Virus record (IMG/VR): IMGVR_UViG_3300042866_000192
Location: 1 to 44,542 of that record
Strand: one strand, 5' to 3'
Length of the DNA: 44,542 bases
Origin: a virus
Shown piece after piece: positions 8,413 to 16,275 of this stretch. Below the pieces are notes generated by a model, which was given only the letters and a program-made list of their open reading frames with translations, was not told the DNA's origin and ran no database searches. Each line of letters opens with the position of its first letter. Position 1 is the stretch's first letter. The position numbers were made by a program, and so were the translations under genes.

Positions 8413-8600
8413 TAAAACTCGAGAACTTCGTTTGGCTGGGCTTCATTGCCGCCTTGGGTGCGATCTTCTACCTGTCGGGTGACGGGTTCTATCGCTACCC
8501 CTGCCAAGACCCCGTGAACTGGACTGCACTCGAGTGCACTCCCCCGATTTGCCTTCGCACTGGAATGTGCGCCAATGATCTGACAGGAGCCTCGCAATGA
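8409..8600 (+). CDS. Small membrane protein with Cys/Pro-rich tail
   Basis: The 63-residue protein has one membrane helix (residues ~7-24, FVWLGFIAALGAIFYLSG) and a short tail with four cysteines in the pattern YPCQDP, ECTPPIC and GMCAND. The cysteines would be outside the cytoplasm if the N-terminus stays in, allowing disulfides. It overlaps both neighbours by ATGA. Similar small proteins occur in lysis regions of environmental phages as I recall, but no function is known to me. Confidence 0.6.
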   Translation: MIKLENFVWLGFIAALGAIFYLSGDGFYRYPCQDPVNWTALECTPPICLRTGMCANDLTGASQ

Positions 8601-8878
8601 GCAAGAATGACCCAGACGTGATGGAAGCCAAGCTGCGCTACTTTATCGGCGTGGCCCTGACCGTGATCCTCGGTGGGGTGATCTTCTCCATCCTCTACAG
8701 CCTGATCTTCGTGACCCAGCCTCTGGGCGAAAGTTCAGAAAATGACCGCAAGTTCTTCGAGCTGCTGACCCCCATCGCCTCGTTCATCGTTGGTGCCTTG
8801 GGCGGCGTGATGGCGGCGGGCAACAACAAACAGAAGGGTGGCAATGACGAGCCCCCAACACAGGAGTACACCGAATGA
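8597..8878 (+). CDS. Holin-like two-helix membrane protein
   Basis: The 93-residue protein has two hydrophobic segments, residues ~16-38 (FIGVALTVILGGVIFSILYS) and ~57-75 (LTPIASFIVGALGGVMAAG), linked by a charged loop and followed by a hydrophilic, acidic tail. Size, topology and position two genes before a nuclease and the endolysin fit a class II-like holin, which would make the inner-membrane lesion that releases the endolysin. Holins are too diverse to confirm by eye. It is coupled to both neighbours by ATGA overlaps. Confidence 0.55.
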   Translation: MSKNDPDVMEAKLRYFIGVALTVILGGVIFSILYSLIFVTQPLGESSENDRKFFELLTPIASFIVGALGGVMAAGNNKQKGGNDEPPTQEYTE

Positions 8879-9102
8879 TCGGACGCATCGTAGGTATGCT
8901 TGTTGGCCGCAAGCTGAAAGAAAAGGCCGTGGACGCAGTGCTGGACAAGGTGAACCTGCCTGACCCGGTCGAGAACGCGATCAAGGTCGCAGCCACGGGC
9001 AACGTCGGCGATCTGCTCGGCGGCATGGGTAAGGACATGGCACAGGAAGCTGTGCTTGGTCAGATCACCAAGAAGGTGCCGATCAAGAGACCTAAGAAAT
9101 GA
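8875..9102 (+). CDS. Small hypothetical protein of the lysis region
   Basis: The 75-residue protein is basic at both ends, with a Gly/Val/Ala-rich amphipathic character (IGRIVGMLVGRKLKEK, VGDLLGGMGKDMAQEAV) and a Lys-rich C-terminus (KKVPIKRPKK). It could bind membranes or nucleic acid. It is coupled by ATGA to the holin-like gene and to the nuclease gene. I recognise no family. Confidence 0.55.
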   Translation: MIGRIVGMLVGRKLKEKAVDAVLDKVNLPDPVENAIKVAATGNVGDLLGGMGKDMAQEAVLGQITKKVPIKRPKK

Positions 9103-9506
9103 GGTGGCTCGTTGTCCTGCTCCTGTCAGCAACCCCTGCGCTTTCTACGCCCTACGAGATCACTAGGATCATCGACGGCGATACGGTGGAGATTGCGGTG
9201 GATTTTCTCCCGTCGCCCCTCCCGCCAAAGCTCTCGATCCGCGTAATGGGCATCGACACCCCAGAGAAAGCACCTCGCGCCCAGTGCGATGCCGAGGCTG
9301 CTCTTGCAAAGAAGGCCAGCGCGTTCACCAAGGACGCTGTGGCCAACGCCCTCGAGGTCGATATCAAAATCCTCAAGTGGGACAAGTACGGCGGCAGGGT
9401 GCTGGGCGACGTCTATCTGGACCACCAGAGCCTAGCGCAAAGCCTAATCTCTGCGGGCCTAGCCCGTCCATACAAAGGCGAGGCCAAGTCCTCGTGGTGC
9501 GAATAG
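9099..9506 (+). CDS. Secreted thermonuclease (staphylococcal nuclease family)
   Basis: The 135-residue protein has an N-terminal signal peptide (MRWLVVLLLSATPALS) followed by a complete SNase domain. The residues match those of staphylococcal nuclease: D26 in IDGDTV, R48 in IRVMGIDTPE, D53, T54, catalytic E56 and R100 in KYGGRVLGDV. The family cuts DNA and RNA with calcium. With a signal peptide it would act in the periplasm or outside the cell. It sits between small lysis genes and the endolysin, so it may degrade host or competing DNA at lysis. The C-terminal C134 may pair with C63. Confidence 0.88.
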   Translation: MRWLVVLLLSATPALSTPYEITRIIDGDTVEIAVDFLPSPLPPKLSIRVMGIDTPEKAPRAQCDAEAALAKKASAFTKDAVANALEVDIKILKWDKYGGRVLGDVYLDHQSLAQSLISAGLARPYKGEAKSSWCE

Positions 9507-9516
9507 GAGCCCATAA

Positions 9517-10365
9517 ATGAGCCTGATTACCGAGGGCCAGCTGGCCGCAATGATCCCGACCAACAAAGAGATCAAGGCTTGGTGCGAGGAGCTGAACAAA
9601 GCCCTGCCCAAGTACGACATCACGACTGACCAGCGTATCGCCGGGTTCATCTCGCAGTGCGCTCACGAGTCGATGGACTTCAACGCCATGAGCGAGAACC
9701 TCAACTACCGTGAGGAAACGCTGAACAAGGTCTTCCCACGCTACTTCGGCCCCGGCAAGCGCAACGCCGCCGAATACGCCCGCAACCCGGAGAAGATCGC
9801 CAACTACGTTTACATGGACGAGTTTCGCACGTCCAAGCTGGGCAACGTCCATCCCGGTGACGGCTGGCGCTTCCGTGGCCGCGGCCTCAAACAGCTGACC
9901 GGGCGTGACAATTACACCCGCTTCGCCAAGGACTACGACCTGACAGCGGAAGAAGCTGCCGTGTGGGTGGAGACCAAGGAAGGTGCGTTGGCGTCGGCAC
10001 TGTGGTTCTGGAACACCAACAAGCTAAACCCCATCGCCGATACCGGCAACGTGGCTGCCCTGACTAAAAAGATTAATGGTGGTGACATCGGCCTCGCAGA
10101 CCGTCAGGCGCGCTATGCCAAAGCTATGGCTGCTTTGGGTGGCAAGATCGACACCTCTGCCCCAGTAACGGCAGCTGTGTCTGAGACCTTGCGCCGTGGT
10201 TCGAAGGGTGAGGCCGTCAAAAAGATGCAGGCCAAGCTGGGTCTTACAGCCGATGGCGACTTCGGCCCCGGCACCGAGGCTGCGCTCAAGAAGTGGCAGG
10301 CTGCAAATGGTCTTACCGCTGATGGCGTTGCCGGTCCGAAGACATTGGCTAAACTGCTCGGGTGA
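9517..10365 (+). CDS. Endolysin: GH19 chitinase-like domain plus peptidoglycan-binding domain
   Basis: The 282-residue protein starts at ATG behind GGAG. Residues ~1-205 are a glycoside hydrolase 19-type domain, the fold used by many phage lysozymes: catalytic-type Glu at E51 in QCAHES, then the conserved YREE, WRFRGRGLKQLTG and ALWFW segments. Residues ~222-282 form a peptidoglycan-binding domain (LRRGSKGEAVKKMQ, then LTADGDFGPGTE, then LTADGVAGPKTL), with two internal half-repeats. It should cleave the glycan strands of host murein. There is no signal peptide, so export would need the holin. Confidence 0.93.
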   Translation: MSLITEGQLAAMIPTNKEIKAWCEELNKALPKYDITTDQRIAGFISQCAHESMDFNAMSENLNYREETLNKVFPRYFGPGKRNAAEYARNPEKIANYVYMDEFRTSKLGNVHPGDGWRFRGRGLKQLTGRDNYTRFAKDYDLTAEEAAVWVETKEGALASALWFWNTNKLNPIADTGNVAALTKKINGGDIGLADRQARYAKAMAALGGKIDTSAPVTAAVSETLRRGSKGEAVKKMQAKLGLTADGDFGPGTEAALKKWQAANGLTADGVAGPKTLAKLLG

Positions 10366-10373
10366 TGTAGTAT
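10345..10373 (+). promoter_or_regulatory. Possible promoter before the virion gene block
   Basis: TTGGCT at 10345-10350 and TAGTAT at 10368-10373 are spaced by 17 bases across the endolysin stop. It lies in the 29-base gap before the stabilisation-like gene, just ahead of its ribosome binding site (CAGGAG). The match to consensus is only partial, so this is a weak call. Confidence 0.22.
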
Positions 10374-10394
10374 CTCCACCAACAGGAGACCGCC

Positions 10395-12257
10395 ATGGCA
10401 CTCACAAAGCTCGTATTCCGGCCCGGTATCAACCGCGAGACCACTGCCTACGCCAATGAAGGCGGATGGTGGGATGGCAACCTCGTGCGTTTCCGGGCCG
10501 GAAAGCCTGAAAGTATCGGCGGCTGGACGCGCTATACCCGTGCTCAGATGCTAGGCACGGGGCGCTCTATGCTGACATGGACTGCGCTTGACGGGACGGT
10601 CTATACAGGTGTGGGCACTAACCTAAAGTACTACGTTATTCGTGGCGGCAGTCTCAATGACATTACGCCCCTCAGAGAGACGACCACGGCAGGTGCGGTG
10701 ACTTTTGCCGCCACCAACGGTTCTGCCATAATCACGGTTTCAGACACAAGCAATGGCGTCCTGCTTGGTGACTTCGTCACCTTCTCAGGCGCAGTGTCCC
10801 TCGGCGGCAACATCACAGCAGCCATCCTCAACGCGGAGCATCGGGTGACGCGCGTTGTCGATGCCAATACCTACGAAATAACGGTGAGCGTAGCGGCAAA
10901 TGCGTCCGACAGTGGCGATGGCGGTGCCTCGGTTGTAGGGGCTTACCAGATTAACATCGGGCTAGACACCTCCGTGTTTGGCACTGGTTGGGGTACTGGC
11001 CCATGGTCTCGCGGGACTTGGAGCTCTGGGTCAAGCACGACCGTTGCTGGCGCTCAGCTCCGCATCTGGTCGCAAGACAACTACGGTGAGGACCTCATCA
11101 TCTGCATTCAGGATGGCGGCATCTACTACTGGGACAAGAGCCTCGGCCTTGCTTCTAGAGCTGTGGCTCTGGAGGACTTGGCTGGGGCTCAGGCCGCGCC
11201 GACCATCGCGAAGACCATCATTGTGTCGGAGCGCGATAGGCACGTCATCGCCTTCGGCTGCGACCCAGAAGCCGACCCCGGCGTGCAAGACCCGCTTGTC
11301 ATCCGCTTTTCGGACCAAGAAAACCCCGCTGAGTGGCGCACCTTACCGACCACCACAGCAGGCGAGCTTCGCATTGGTACTGGGTCCGAGATCATCGGTG
11401 CCGTTCAGACCAAGCAGCAAATCATTGTCTTCACGGACGTATCCGTCCACGCAATGCAGTTCATCGGGCCTCCGTTTACCTTCGGCATCCAAGAGGTTTC
11501 TTCGGCGGTTTCAATCATAAGTCCAAACGCCATGGTTGCCGTTGGCGACACGGTGTTTTGGATGGGCAAGAATGAGTTCTACGCCTATGACGGTGCCGTC
11601 GTGCAGATTCCATGCGACGTCAAGGAGTACGTCTTCTCGGGCCTCAACGTCCAACAGCAGCTCAAGGTGTATGCTGGACACTCCAGCTCGTTCTCTGAGG
11701 TGTGGTGGTTCTATCCGAGCTCGAGCAGTCAAGAAAACGACAGCTATGTCGTGTATAACTACGAGCAGCGGGTCTGGTATTACGGTGCCATGCCTCGCAC
11801 GGCTTGGCAAGACCGCAACGTCCTGTCGTTCCCCATCGCTGTTTCGCCTGATGGTTACGTTTATTACCACGAGAGTGGGTTAGATGATGGCAGCGCAAAC
11901 CCACCGATTGCGCTCAACTCTTACGTCGAGTCGAGTGTTGTTGATATGGGCGACGGCGACCAGTTTATGTTCGCTACTCGGGTTATCCCCGATTTGACCT
12001 TCCGTAATTCGACGAGCGATACGCCAACGGTCACGCTTACACTGAAGGCCAGAAACTTCCCCGGCGGTGCCTACTTTGCATCTGACGCCGATCCTGTGGT
12101 TAAGACAGCCTCGCACCCGGTGGAGCAGTTTACCAATCAGCTGTTCACGCGACTTCGTGGGCGGTCCATGTCCCTGCGGGTAGAGTCCAACCAGACTGGG
12201 ACCGCTTGGCGGCTTGGCGATCCTAGGCTCGATATGCGCGCGGATGGGAGGAAGTAA
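10395..12257 (+). CDS. Virion structural protein, stabilisation/tail-hub-like
   Basis: The 620-residue protein begins with the segment KLVFRPGINRETTAYANE followed by GGWWDGNLVRFRAGKPE. That N-terminus recurs in podovirus-like phages next to internal virion genes. Further on, WTALDGTVYTGVGTNLKYY, DPLVIRFSDQENPAEW and VYNYEQRVWYYG give a repeated beta-rich pattern like a propeller. The layout resembles P22 gp10-type packaged-DNA stabilisation (tail-hub) proteins, which plug the portal after packaging. I place it there by pattern only. Starts at ATG behind AGGAG and overlaps the next gene by TAATG. Confidence 0.7.
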   Translation: MALTKLVFRPGINRETTAYANEGGWWDGNLVRFRAGKPESIGGWTRYTRAQMLGTGRSMLTWTALDGTVYTGVGTNLKYYVIRGGSLNDITPLRETTTAGAVTFAATNGSAIITVSDTSNGVLLGDFVTFSGAVSLGGNITAAILNAEHRVTRVVDANTYEITVSVAANASDSGDGGASVVGAYQINIGLDTSVFGTGWGTGPWSRGTWSSGSSTTVAGAQLRIWSQDNYGEDLIICIQDGGIYYWDKSLGLASRAVALEDLAGAQAAPTIAKTIIVSERDRHVIAFGCDPEADPGVQDPLVIRFSDQENPAEWRTLPTTTAGELRIGTGSEIIGAVQTKQQIIVFTDVSVHAMQFIGPPFTFGIQEVSSAVSIISPNAMVAVGDTVFWMGKNEFYAYDGAVVQIPCDVKEYVFSGLNVQQQLKVYAGHSSSFSEVWWFYPSSSSQENDSYVVYNYEQRVWYYGAMPRTAWQDRNVLSFPIAVSPDGYVYYHESGLDDGSANPPIALNSYVESSVVDMGDGDQFMFATRVIPDLTFRNSTSDTPTVTLTLKARNFPGGAYFASDADPVVKTASHPVEQFTNQLFTRLRGRSMSLRVESNQTGTAWRLGDPRLDMRADGRK

Positions 12258-12508
12258 TGCCTAGTAACTCCCCCGCACCATTTTTCCCGACGCCGCCCGG
12301 CGAGTATAATCGGCAATACATGGCCCAGCTCGTCCGCGCCTTCGCGGTCTTTGTGCAGCAGGTCAACAACCCGGGTGACGCTATATTCACGACGCTGCGG
12401 CTGACCGCACTGCCGGTCTACGCCAATAACGCAGCGGCCCTTGCCGGGGGGCTCGTCGCCGACGACGTGTATAAAACATCGACCGGAGAGCTTCGGATTG
12501 TCGTGTAA
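12257..12508 (+). CDS. Small conserved virion-region protein
   Basis: The 83-residue protein starts at an ATG overlapping the preceding stop. It has a proline-rich start (NSPAPFFPTPPGEY), a helical middle (MAQLVRAFAVFVQQVN) and an end of the type ALAGGLVADDVYKTSTGELRI. That end is often seen at C-termini of short phage tail-region proteins. It is probably a small structural protein working with the upstream gene. I do not know a specific function. Confidence 0.6.
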   Translation: MPSNSPAPFFPTPPGEYNRQYMAQLVRAFAVFVQQVNNPGDAIFTTLRLTALPVYANNAAALAGGLVADDVYKTSTGELRIVV

Positions 12509-12515
12509 CACGACA
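12499..12515. repeat. Short perfect inverted repeat around a stop codon
   Basis: TGTCGTG and CACGACA, 7-base arms, flank the TAA stop of the small gene with a 3-base loop (the stop itself). There is no T tract after it, so it is a poor intrinsic terminator. It may be an operator, an mRNA-stabilising hairpin, or chance. Confidence 0.3.
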
Positions 12516-12552
12516 TCTGCTAAGTTATGCGAAACTCGATAGAGGGACTGCC

Positions 12553-13614
12553 ATGCTTCCGATGATCTTGGGCTTTCTCGGGTCCGCATTCGCCCCCGCC
12601 ATCGCCGGGGCAACCGGCATCGCCGCACTCGCCAGCCCCCTTCTTGCCGGTGCAATCGGGCAGGGGGTTGGTACGGCCATCGAACAAAAAGACCTCGGTG
12701 CGGGTCTCCGCGCCGGACTTGGCTCTTTCGCTGGTGGTAAGCTTCTCGGGGGTCTGATGGGAAGCACAGCTGGCGGCGCAGCGGCAGGTCAGGGCACGCT
12801 ACCTCCCGGCCAGTCTCCCATGACTTCTATCCGCCCCGGACCGACAATTTCCGGGCCCGCGGCAGCTGCCGCAGCACCAAAAGGTATCGCAGGTTTGTTC
12901 GGCCAAGGCGCGATGGGTCAAGGTATCCGTAGCGGCATGGACTTCATGGGCTCCGCTCAGGGTATTGGGTCGCAGATTGGCGGTGCGTTGGCCACGCCGG
13001 TGCCTAAAGCTGGCACTAAAGCTACTACCCCGACTGCGGCTGACAAAGAGATGCGTCCGATCCCACGTGTCCCGATGGCCCCGCCGCCCGGATACCGCCC
13101 CGGTGTTGACCCTGAGTTCAACTACGGTATTGGCCGACCCCCTTCTTATGAGGAAATCATTGCCTACCGGGATAACCCCATACGCACCTATGCCGAAGGT
13201 GGGGACGTCAAAAAGCCTAACGAGAAGACCGAGATCGTTGACGCCATTGCTGCCATCAAGGGGCAGCATCCGCAGCCTGAGATCGCTCTGGGTAAGTTCG
13301 TAGCCAAGTACGGCGAGAGCGCCTTACGCGATCTGGTAGACTCCGTGCAGTCCGGCGAGTTTGATGACACCCGCGAGCGCTTCGCCAACGGCGAAAACGG
13401 CATGGTGCGCGGTCCGGGTGATGGCTCAGGCGTAGACGACAAGGTGCCCGCCACGATTGACGGTGAGCAGGACGTGCTTCTAGCTGACGGTGAGTTCGTG
13501 CTTCGCAAGGACGCCACAGACGCACTCGAGAAGAAGTTTGGTGGTGGGTTCCTCTCCGCTGTGAACGGCGCGGGTAAGGACGCACCGAAGGTGCTCAAGG
13601 AGCGCGCGGCTTGA
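12553..13614 (+). CDS. Putative internal virion protein
   Basis: The 353-residue protein starts with a Gly/Ala-rich hydrophobic region (residues ~1-80, MLPMILGFLGSAFAPAIAG and similar) that could interact with membranes. A proline-rich linker follows. The C-terminal ~130 residues hold EKTEIVDAIAAIKG, then MVRGPGDGSGVDDKVPATID and LLADGEFVLRKDATDAL. The last motif recurs in phage virion proteins upstream of internal core genes. Its place between a stabilisation-like gene and the large repeat proteins suggests an ejected or internal protein. No enzyme motif is seen. Behind AGAGGGACTGCC. Confidence 0.6.
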   Translation: MLPMILGFLGSAFAPAIAGATGIAALASPLLAGAIGQGVGTAIEQKDLGAGLRAGLGSFAGGKLLGGLMGSTAGGAAAGQGTLPPGQSPMTSIRPGPTISGPAAAAAAPKGIAGLFGQGAMGQGIRSGMDFMGSAQGIGSQIGGALATPVPKAGTKATTPTAADKEMRPIPRVPMAPPPGYRPGVDPEFNYGIGRPPSYEEIIAYRDNPIRTYAEGGDVKKPNEKTEIVDAIAAIKGQHPQPEIALGKFVAKYGESALRDLVDSVQSGEFDDTRERFANGENGMVRGPGDGSGVDDKVPATIDGEQDVLLADGEFVLRKDATDALEKKFGGGFLSAVNGAGKDAPKVLKERAA

Positions 13615-14054
13615 AAGATGTGGCATCAGTTCTGATCTACACTCCCGTCCCGAAGGCGTTTGTTAACGCCGTATGGGCAGATGTGACGCGCGTGCTGAAA
13701 CGCTCAGTCGATACTTCACGTGGTAAGTTTTCCATGCAGGACGTATACGACGGCATAATGTCGGACACGTATGTCCTCTGGGTCGTGTTGGACGACGACA
13801 AAATTATCGCCGCCGTCACTAGTCGCATTGTGAGCTATCCGGGCCCGCACCGCGGTATGGCGCTCGACTGGATCGGCGGAACCCGCATGGCGGAGTGGCT
13901 TCCCATGGTGCAACGTGCTATGAGTAAGTATGCGCGGGATAACGGGTGCACGCACCTCGAAGGATTCGGTCGCAAGGCTTGGGGAAGATGGCTGGCTAAG
14001 TACGGGTGGGAACCCGAGTACATTGCCTACAGGATGGAGTTGAGCGATGGGTAA
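13611..14054 (+). CDS. GNAT-like acetyltransferase-fold protein
   Basis: The 147-residue protein starts at a TTG overlapping the previous stop, with AAGGAG nearby; a GTG nine bases later is an alternative. VLWVVLDDDKIIAAVTSRIV resembles the central beta strands of a GNAT fold, and ARDNGCTHLEGFGRKAWGRW then KYGWEPEYIAYR matches the end of GNAT-like phage proteins. The acetyl-CoA loop (Q/RxxGxG/A) is not clear, so it may be a non-catalytic version. Such proteins are common among podovirus structural genes. It overlaps the next gene by 8 bases. Confidence 0.6.
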   Translation: MKDVASVLIYTPVPKAFVNAVWADVTRVLKRSVDTSRGKFSMQDVYDGIMSDTYVLWVVLDDDKIIAAVTSRIVSYPGPHRGMALDWIGGTRMAEWLPMVQRAMSKYARDNGCTHLEGFGRKAWGRWLAKYGWEPEYIAYRMELSDG

Positions 14055-16275
14055 GGGCAGCAGCGCACCTACTAATCAGACAGTTACGCAAACGAACATC
14101 CCCGAAGAGTTCATGCCCTACTTCGAGCGCCTCATGGGGCGTGTCGAGGAGCAGTCTCTGCAGGACTATCAGGAGTATACCGGCGGCGACCGCTTGGCGA
14201 CCGCCGATCAGTTCGGAGATATTACCGCCTCGCGAGAGGCCACGCGTAACCTTGCCGCTGCTGGTACCCCCGGTATTACCGAAGCGCAGAACATAACGCG
14301 CAACGTGGCGAGCGGGGCCGCAGGCCTAGCCTCGTTGCAGCAGCCCTATCAGTTCTCCCAGTATGGTGGTTTCCAAGCTGGGCAGGCCACCCCCTTCGCC
14401 GACTTTGCCACCTCGCAGGTTTCCCCATATGCAGGGTTCTCGACTACGCAAGGCACTGAGTTTGGCGGGTTCCGAGAAGGCGCAGCTTCCCCGTTTGCCG
14501 ATTTCCAGCAGACAGAGGGTCGAGCATTTGGCGGGTTCCAAGCTGGGCAGGCTTCGCCCTTCGCCGATTTCCGTGCTACCAACGTGTCCCCGTTTGCGGA
14601 GTTTCAGGCAGGACAGGCTACCCCGTTCGCCGATTTCCGCGAAACGCAGGGGCGGGAGTTCTCAGACTTTCAGGCAGGACAGGCAACGCCCTTCGCCGAT
14701 TTCCGCGAGACGCAAGCGCAGCCGTTTTCTGACTTTTCCGAGGCAGGATACCAGCAGTTCGGTTTCGGCCCGGCAGGCGAGTTCACTGGGGCTTCGGTAG
14801 CCCAGTACATGGACCCGTACCTGCAGAACGTGGTCGATATCCAGAAACAGCAGGCGCAAGAAGACTACGACATTGCTCGGCAGGGGCGCAGCTCACGCGC
14901 TGTGTCTGCCGGAGCTTTTGGTGGTTCCCGTGCAGCGGTGCAGGAGGGTCTTGCCGAACGAGACTTGCTGCAGCGGCAGGGTGATATCCAAGCCCGTGGG
15001 CTATCTACTGCCTACGGCGACGCTCAGCGCCTGTTCGAAGCAGATCGCGCGGCTCGGATGGAGACGGAGCGTGCGCAGGCTGGTGAAGGTGCCCGCGTCC
15101 AGTCCGGTTTGGCTGGTGAAGCCGCAAGAGTTCAAGCTGCCCGTGCCGCAGAACTTGCCCGCACGCAGGGTATGTCCCAAGAGGAAGCCGCCCGCGTTCA
15201 GTCGGCACGCGCCGCCGAACTCGCTCGCACGCAGGGCATTGGCATCGAAGAAGCTGCGCGTATTCAGCAGGCTCGCGCTACCGAGGCCGCGCGCGTACAG
15301 GGTATGTCTCAAGAGGAAGCGGCTCGCGTGCAGGGAGCCCAAGCTGGCGAACTTGCCCGGGCTCAGGGTATCGGCATCGAGGAGGCGGCTCGCGTACAAC
15401 AGGCTCGCGCTGCCGAATTGGCCCGGACCCAAGGCATCAGCGTCGAAGAGGCCTCGCGCGTCCAGCAGGCGCAGGCGGCGGAGCTTGCCCGCACGCAGGG
15501 TATCAGTATCGACGAGGCCTCCCGTATCCAAGCGGCGCAAGCTGCAGAAGAAGCTCGTGTTCAGGGCATGTCGCAAGACGAAGCCGCACGTACACAGGCC
15601 GCTCGCGCTGCGGAACTTGCTCGCACGCAGGGTATCGGTATCGACGAAGCCGCAAGGGTACAGCAGGCTCGCGCTGCCGAGGCGGCTCGCGTGCAGAGCA
15701 TGTCGCAGGAGGAGTTTGCTCGCGTCCAGCAGTCGCAGGCCGCAGAACTCGCACGGACTCAGGGCATCAGCGTCGACGAAGCCGCAAGGGTGCAGCAGGC
15801 ACGGGCCGCAGAGCTGGCTCGGACCCAAGGCATCAGCATCGACGAAGCCGCCCGCATCCAAGCTGGGCAGGCCTCGGAGCTCGCACGGACCCAAGGTGCA
15901 CAGGCCGCGGAGAACCTTGCGTCTAACCAGTTTGGTCTCAGCGCCCTCGAGCTGCAGGCGCGGCAGGCTGGCCAACTTGCGGGTCTCAGCGAGCAGGAAC
16001 GCGCAGCGCAGATTCAGAATGCTCAGATGCTGGAGTCTATCGGTCGTTCACAGCAGGGCGAGGCTCAGGCCGGACTTGATATCGGCTACCAAGACTTCTT
16101 GCGGCAGCAGGGGTACCCAGAAGAGCAGCTCGGGTTCTACTCGGACATTCTTCGGGGCCTGCCGGTGGCAAACGCAAGCACTCAAACGCAGACCAATTCG
16201 GTCTACACTAACCCGCTCCAGCAAGCGCTTGGTGCCGGACTCTCCGGCTTGTCTCTCTATAGGGCATTCCAGTAA
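14047..16275 (+). CDS. Long repeat-rich internal virion protein
   Basis: This 742-residue protein has three parts visible by eye. Residues ~1-109 lead in from PEEFMPYFERLMGRVE. Residues 110-230 are eleven exact 11-residue repeats of the type QAGQATPFADF. A linker, ~231-358, contains QYMDPYLQNVVDIQKQQA and SAGAFGGSRAAVQEGL, a segment known to me from podovirus structural proteins. Residues 359-622 are twelve 22-residue repeats with AARVQ, AAELARTQG and a variable SVDE-type end. The second array should form a long amphipathic helix or coiled coil. It is a candidate internal core or ejection protein. Confidence 0.7.
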   Translation: MGKGSSAPTNQTVTQTNIPEEFMPYFERLMGRVEEQSLQDYQEYTGGDRLATADQFGDITASREATRNLAAAGTPGITEAQNITRNVASGAAGLASLQQPYQFSQYGGFQAGQATPFADFATSQVSPYAGFSTTQGTEFGGFREGAASPFADFQQTEGRAFGGFQAGQASPFADFRATNVSPFAEFQAGQATPFADFRETQGREFSDFQAGQATPFADFRETQAQPFSDFSEAGYQQFGFGPAGEFTGASVAQYMDPYLQNVVDIQKQQAQEDYDIARQGRSSRAVSAGAFGGSRAAVQEGLAERDLLQRQGDIQARGLSTAYGDAQRLFEADRAARMETERAQAGEGARVQSGLAGEAARVQAARAAELARTQGMSQEEAARVQSARAAELARTQGIGIEEAARIQQARATEAARVQGMSQEEAARVQGAQAGELARAQGIGIEEAARVQQARAAELARTQGISVEEASRVQQAQAAELARTQGISIDEASRIQAAQAAEEARVQGMSQDEAARTQAARAAELARTQGIGIDEAARVQQARAAEAARVQSMSQEEFARVQQSQAAELARTQGISVDEAARVQQARAAELARTQGISIDEAARIQAGQASELARTQGAQAAENLASNQFGLSALELQARQAGQLAGLSEQERAAQIQNAQMLESIGRSQQGEAQAGLDIGYQDFLRQQGYPEEQLGFYSDILRGLPVANASTQTQTNSVYTNPLQQALGAGLSGLSLYRAFQ
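14374..14736 (+). repeat. Eleven in-frame 33-bp coding repeats
   Basis: Eleven tandem units of exactly 33 bases encode 11-residue repeats ending in F, for example QAGQATPFADF, RETQGREFSDF and STTQGTEFGGF. Two unit types alternate (a QAGQ type and a more variable type), pointing to expansion as a 66-base pair of units. The copies are not identical at DNA level. Confidence 0.85.
15121..15912 (+). repeat. Twelve in-frame 66-bp coding repeats
   Basis: Twelve tandem units of exactly 66 bases encode 22-residue repeats that start AARVQ (or a variant), continue with AAELARTQG and end with a variable SVDE, GIEE or SQEE. A phase shift does not occur across 792 bases. There is no spacer between units, so this is a protein repeat and not a CRISPR-like array. 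Confidence 0.9.

Noticed and set aside
12499-12515. Terminator at the TGTCGTG-TAA-CACGACA hairpin
   Set aside because: No T tract follows and the stem is only 7 bp, so it is listed as an inverted repeat, not as a terminator.
14374-15912. CRISPR-like array from regular repeats
   Set aside because: The repeats are contiguous with no unique spacers, keep the reading frame and encode a regular protein repeat.
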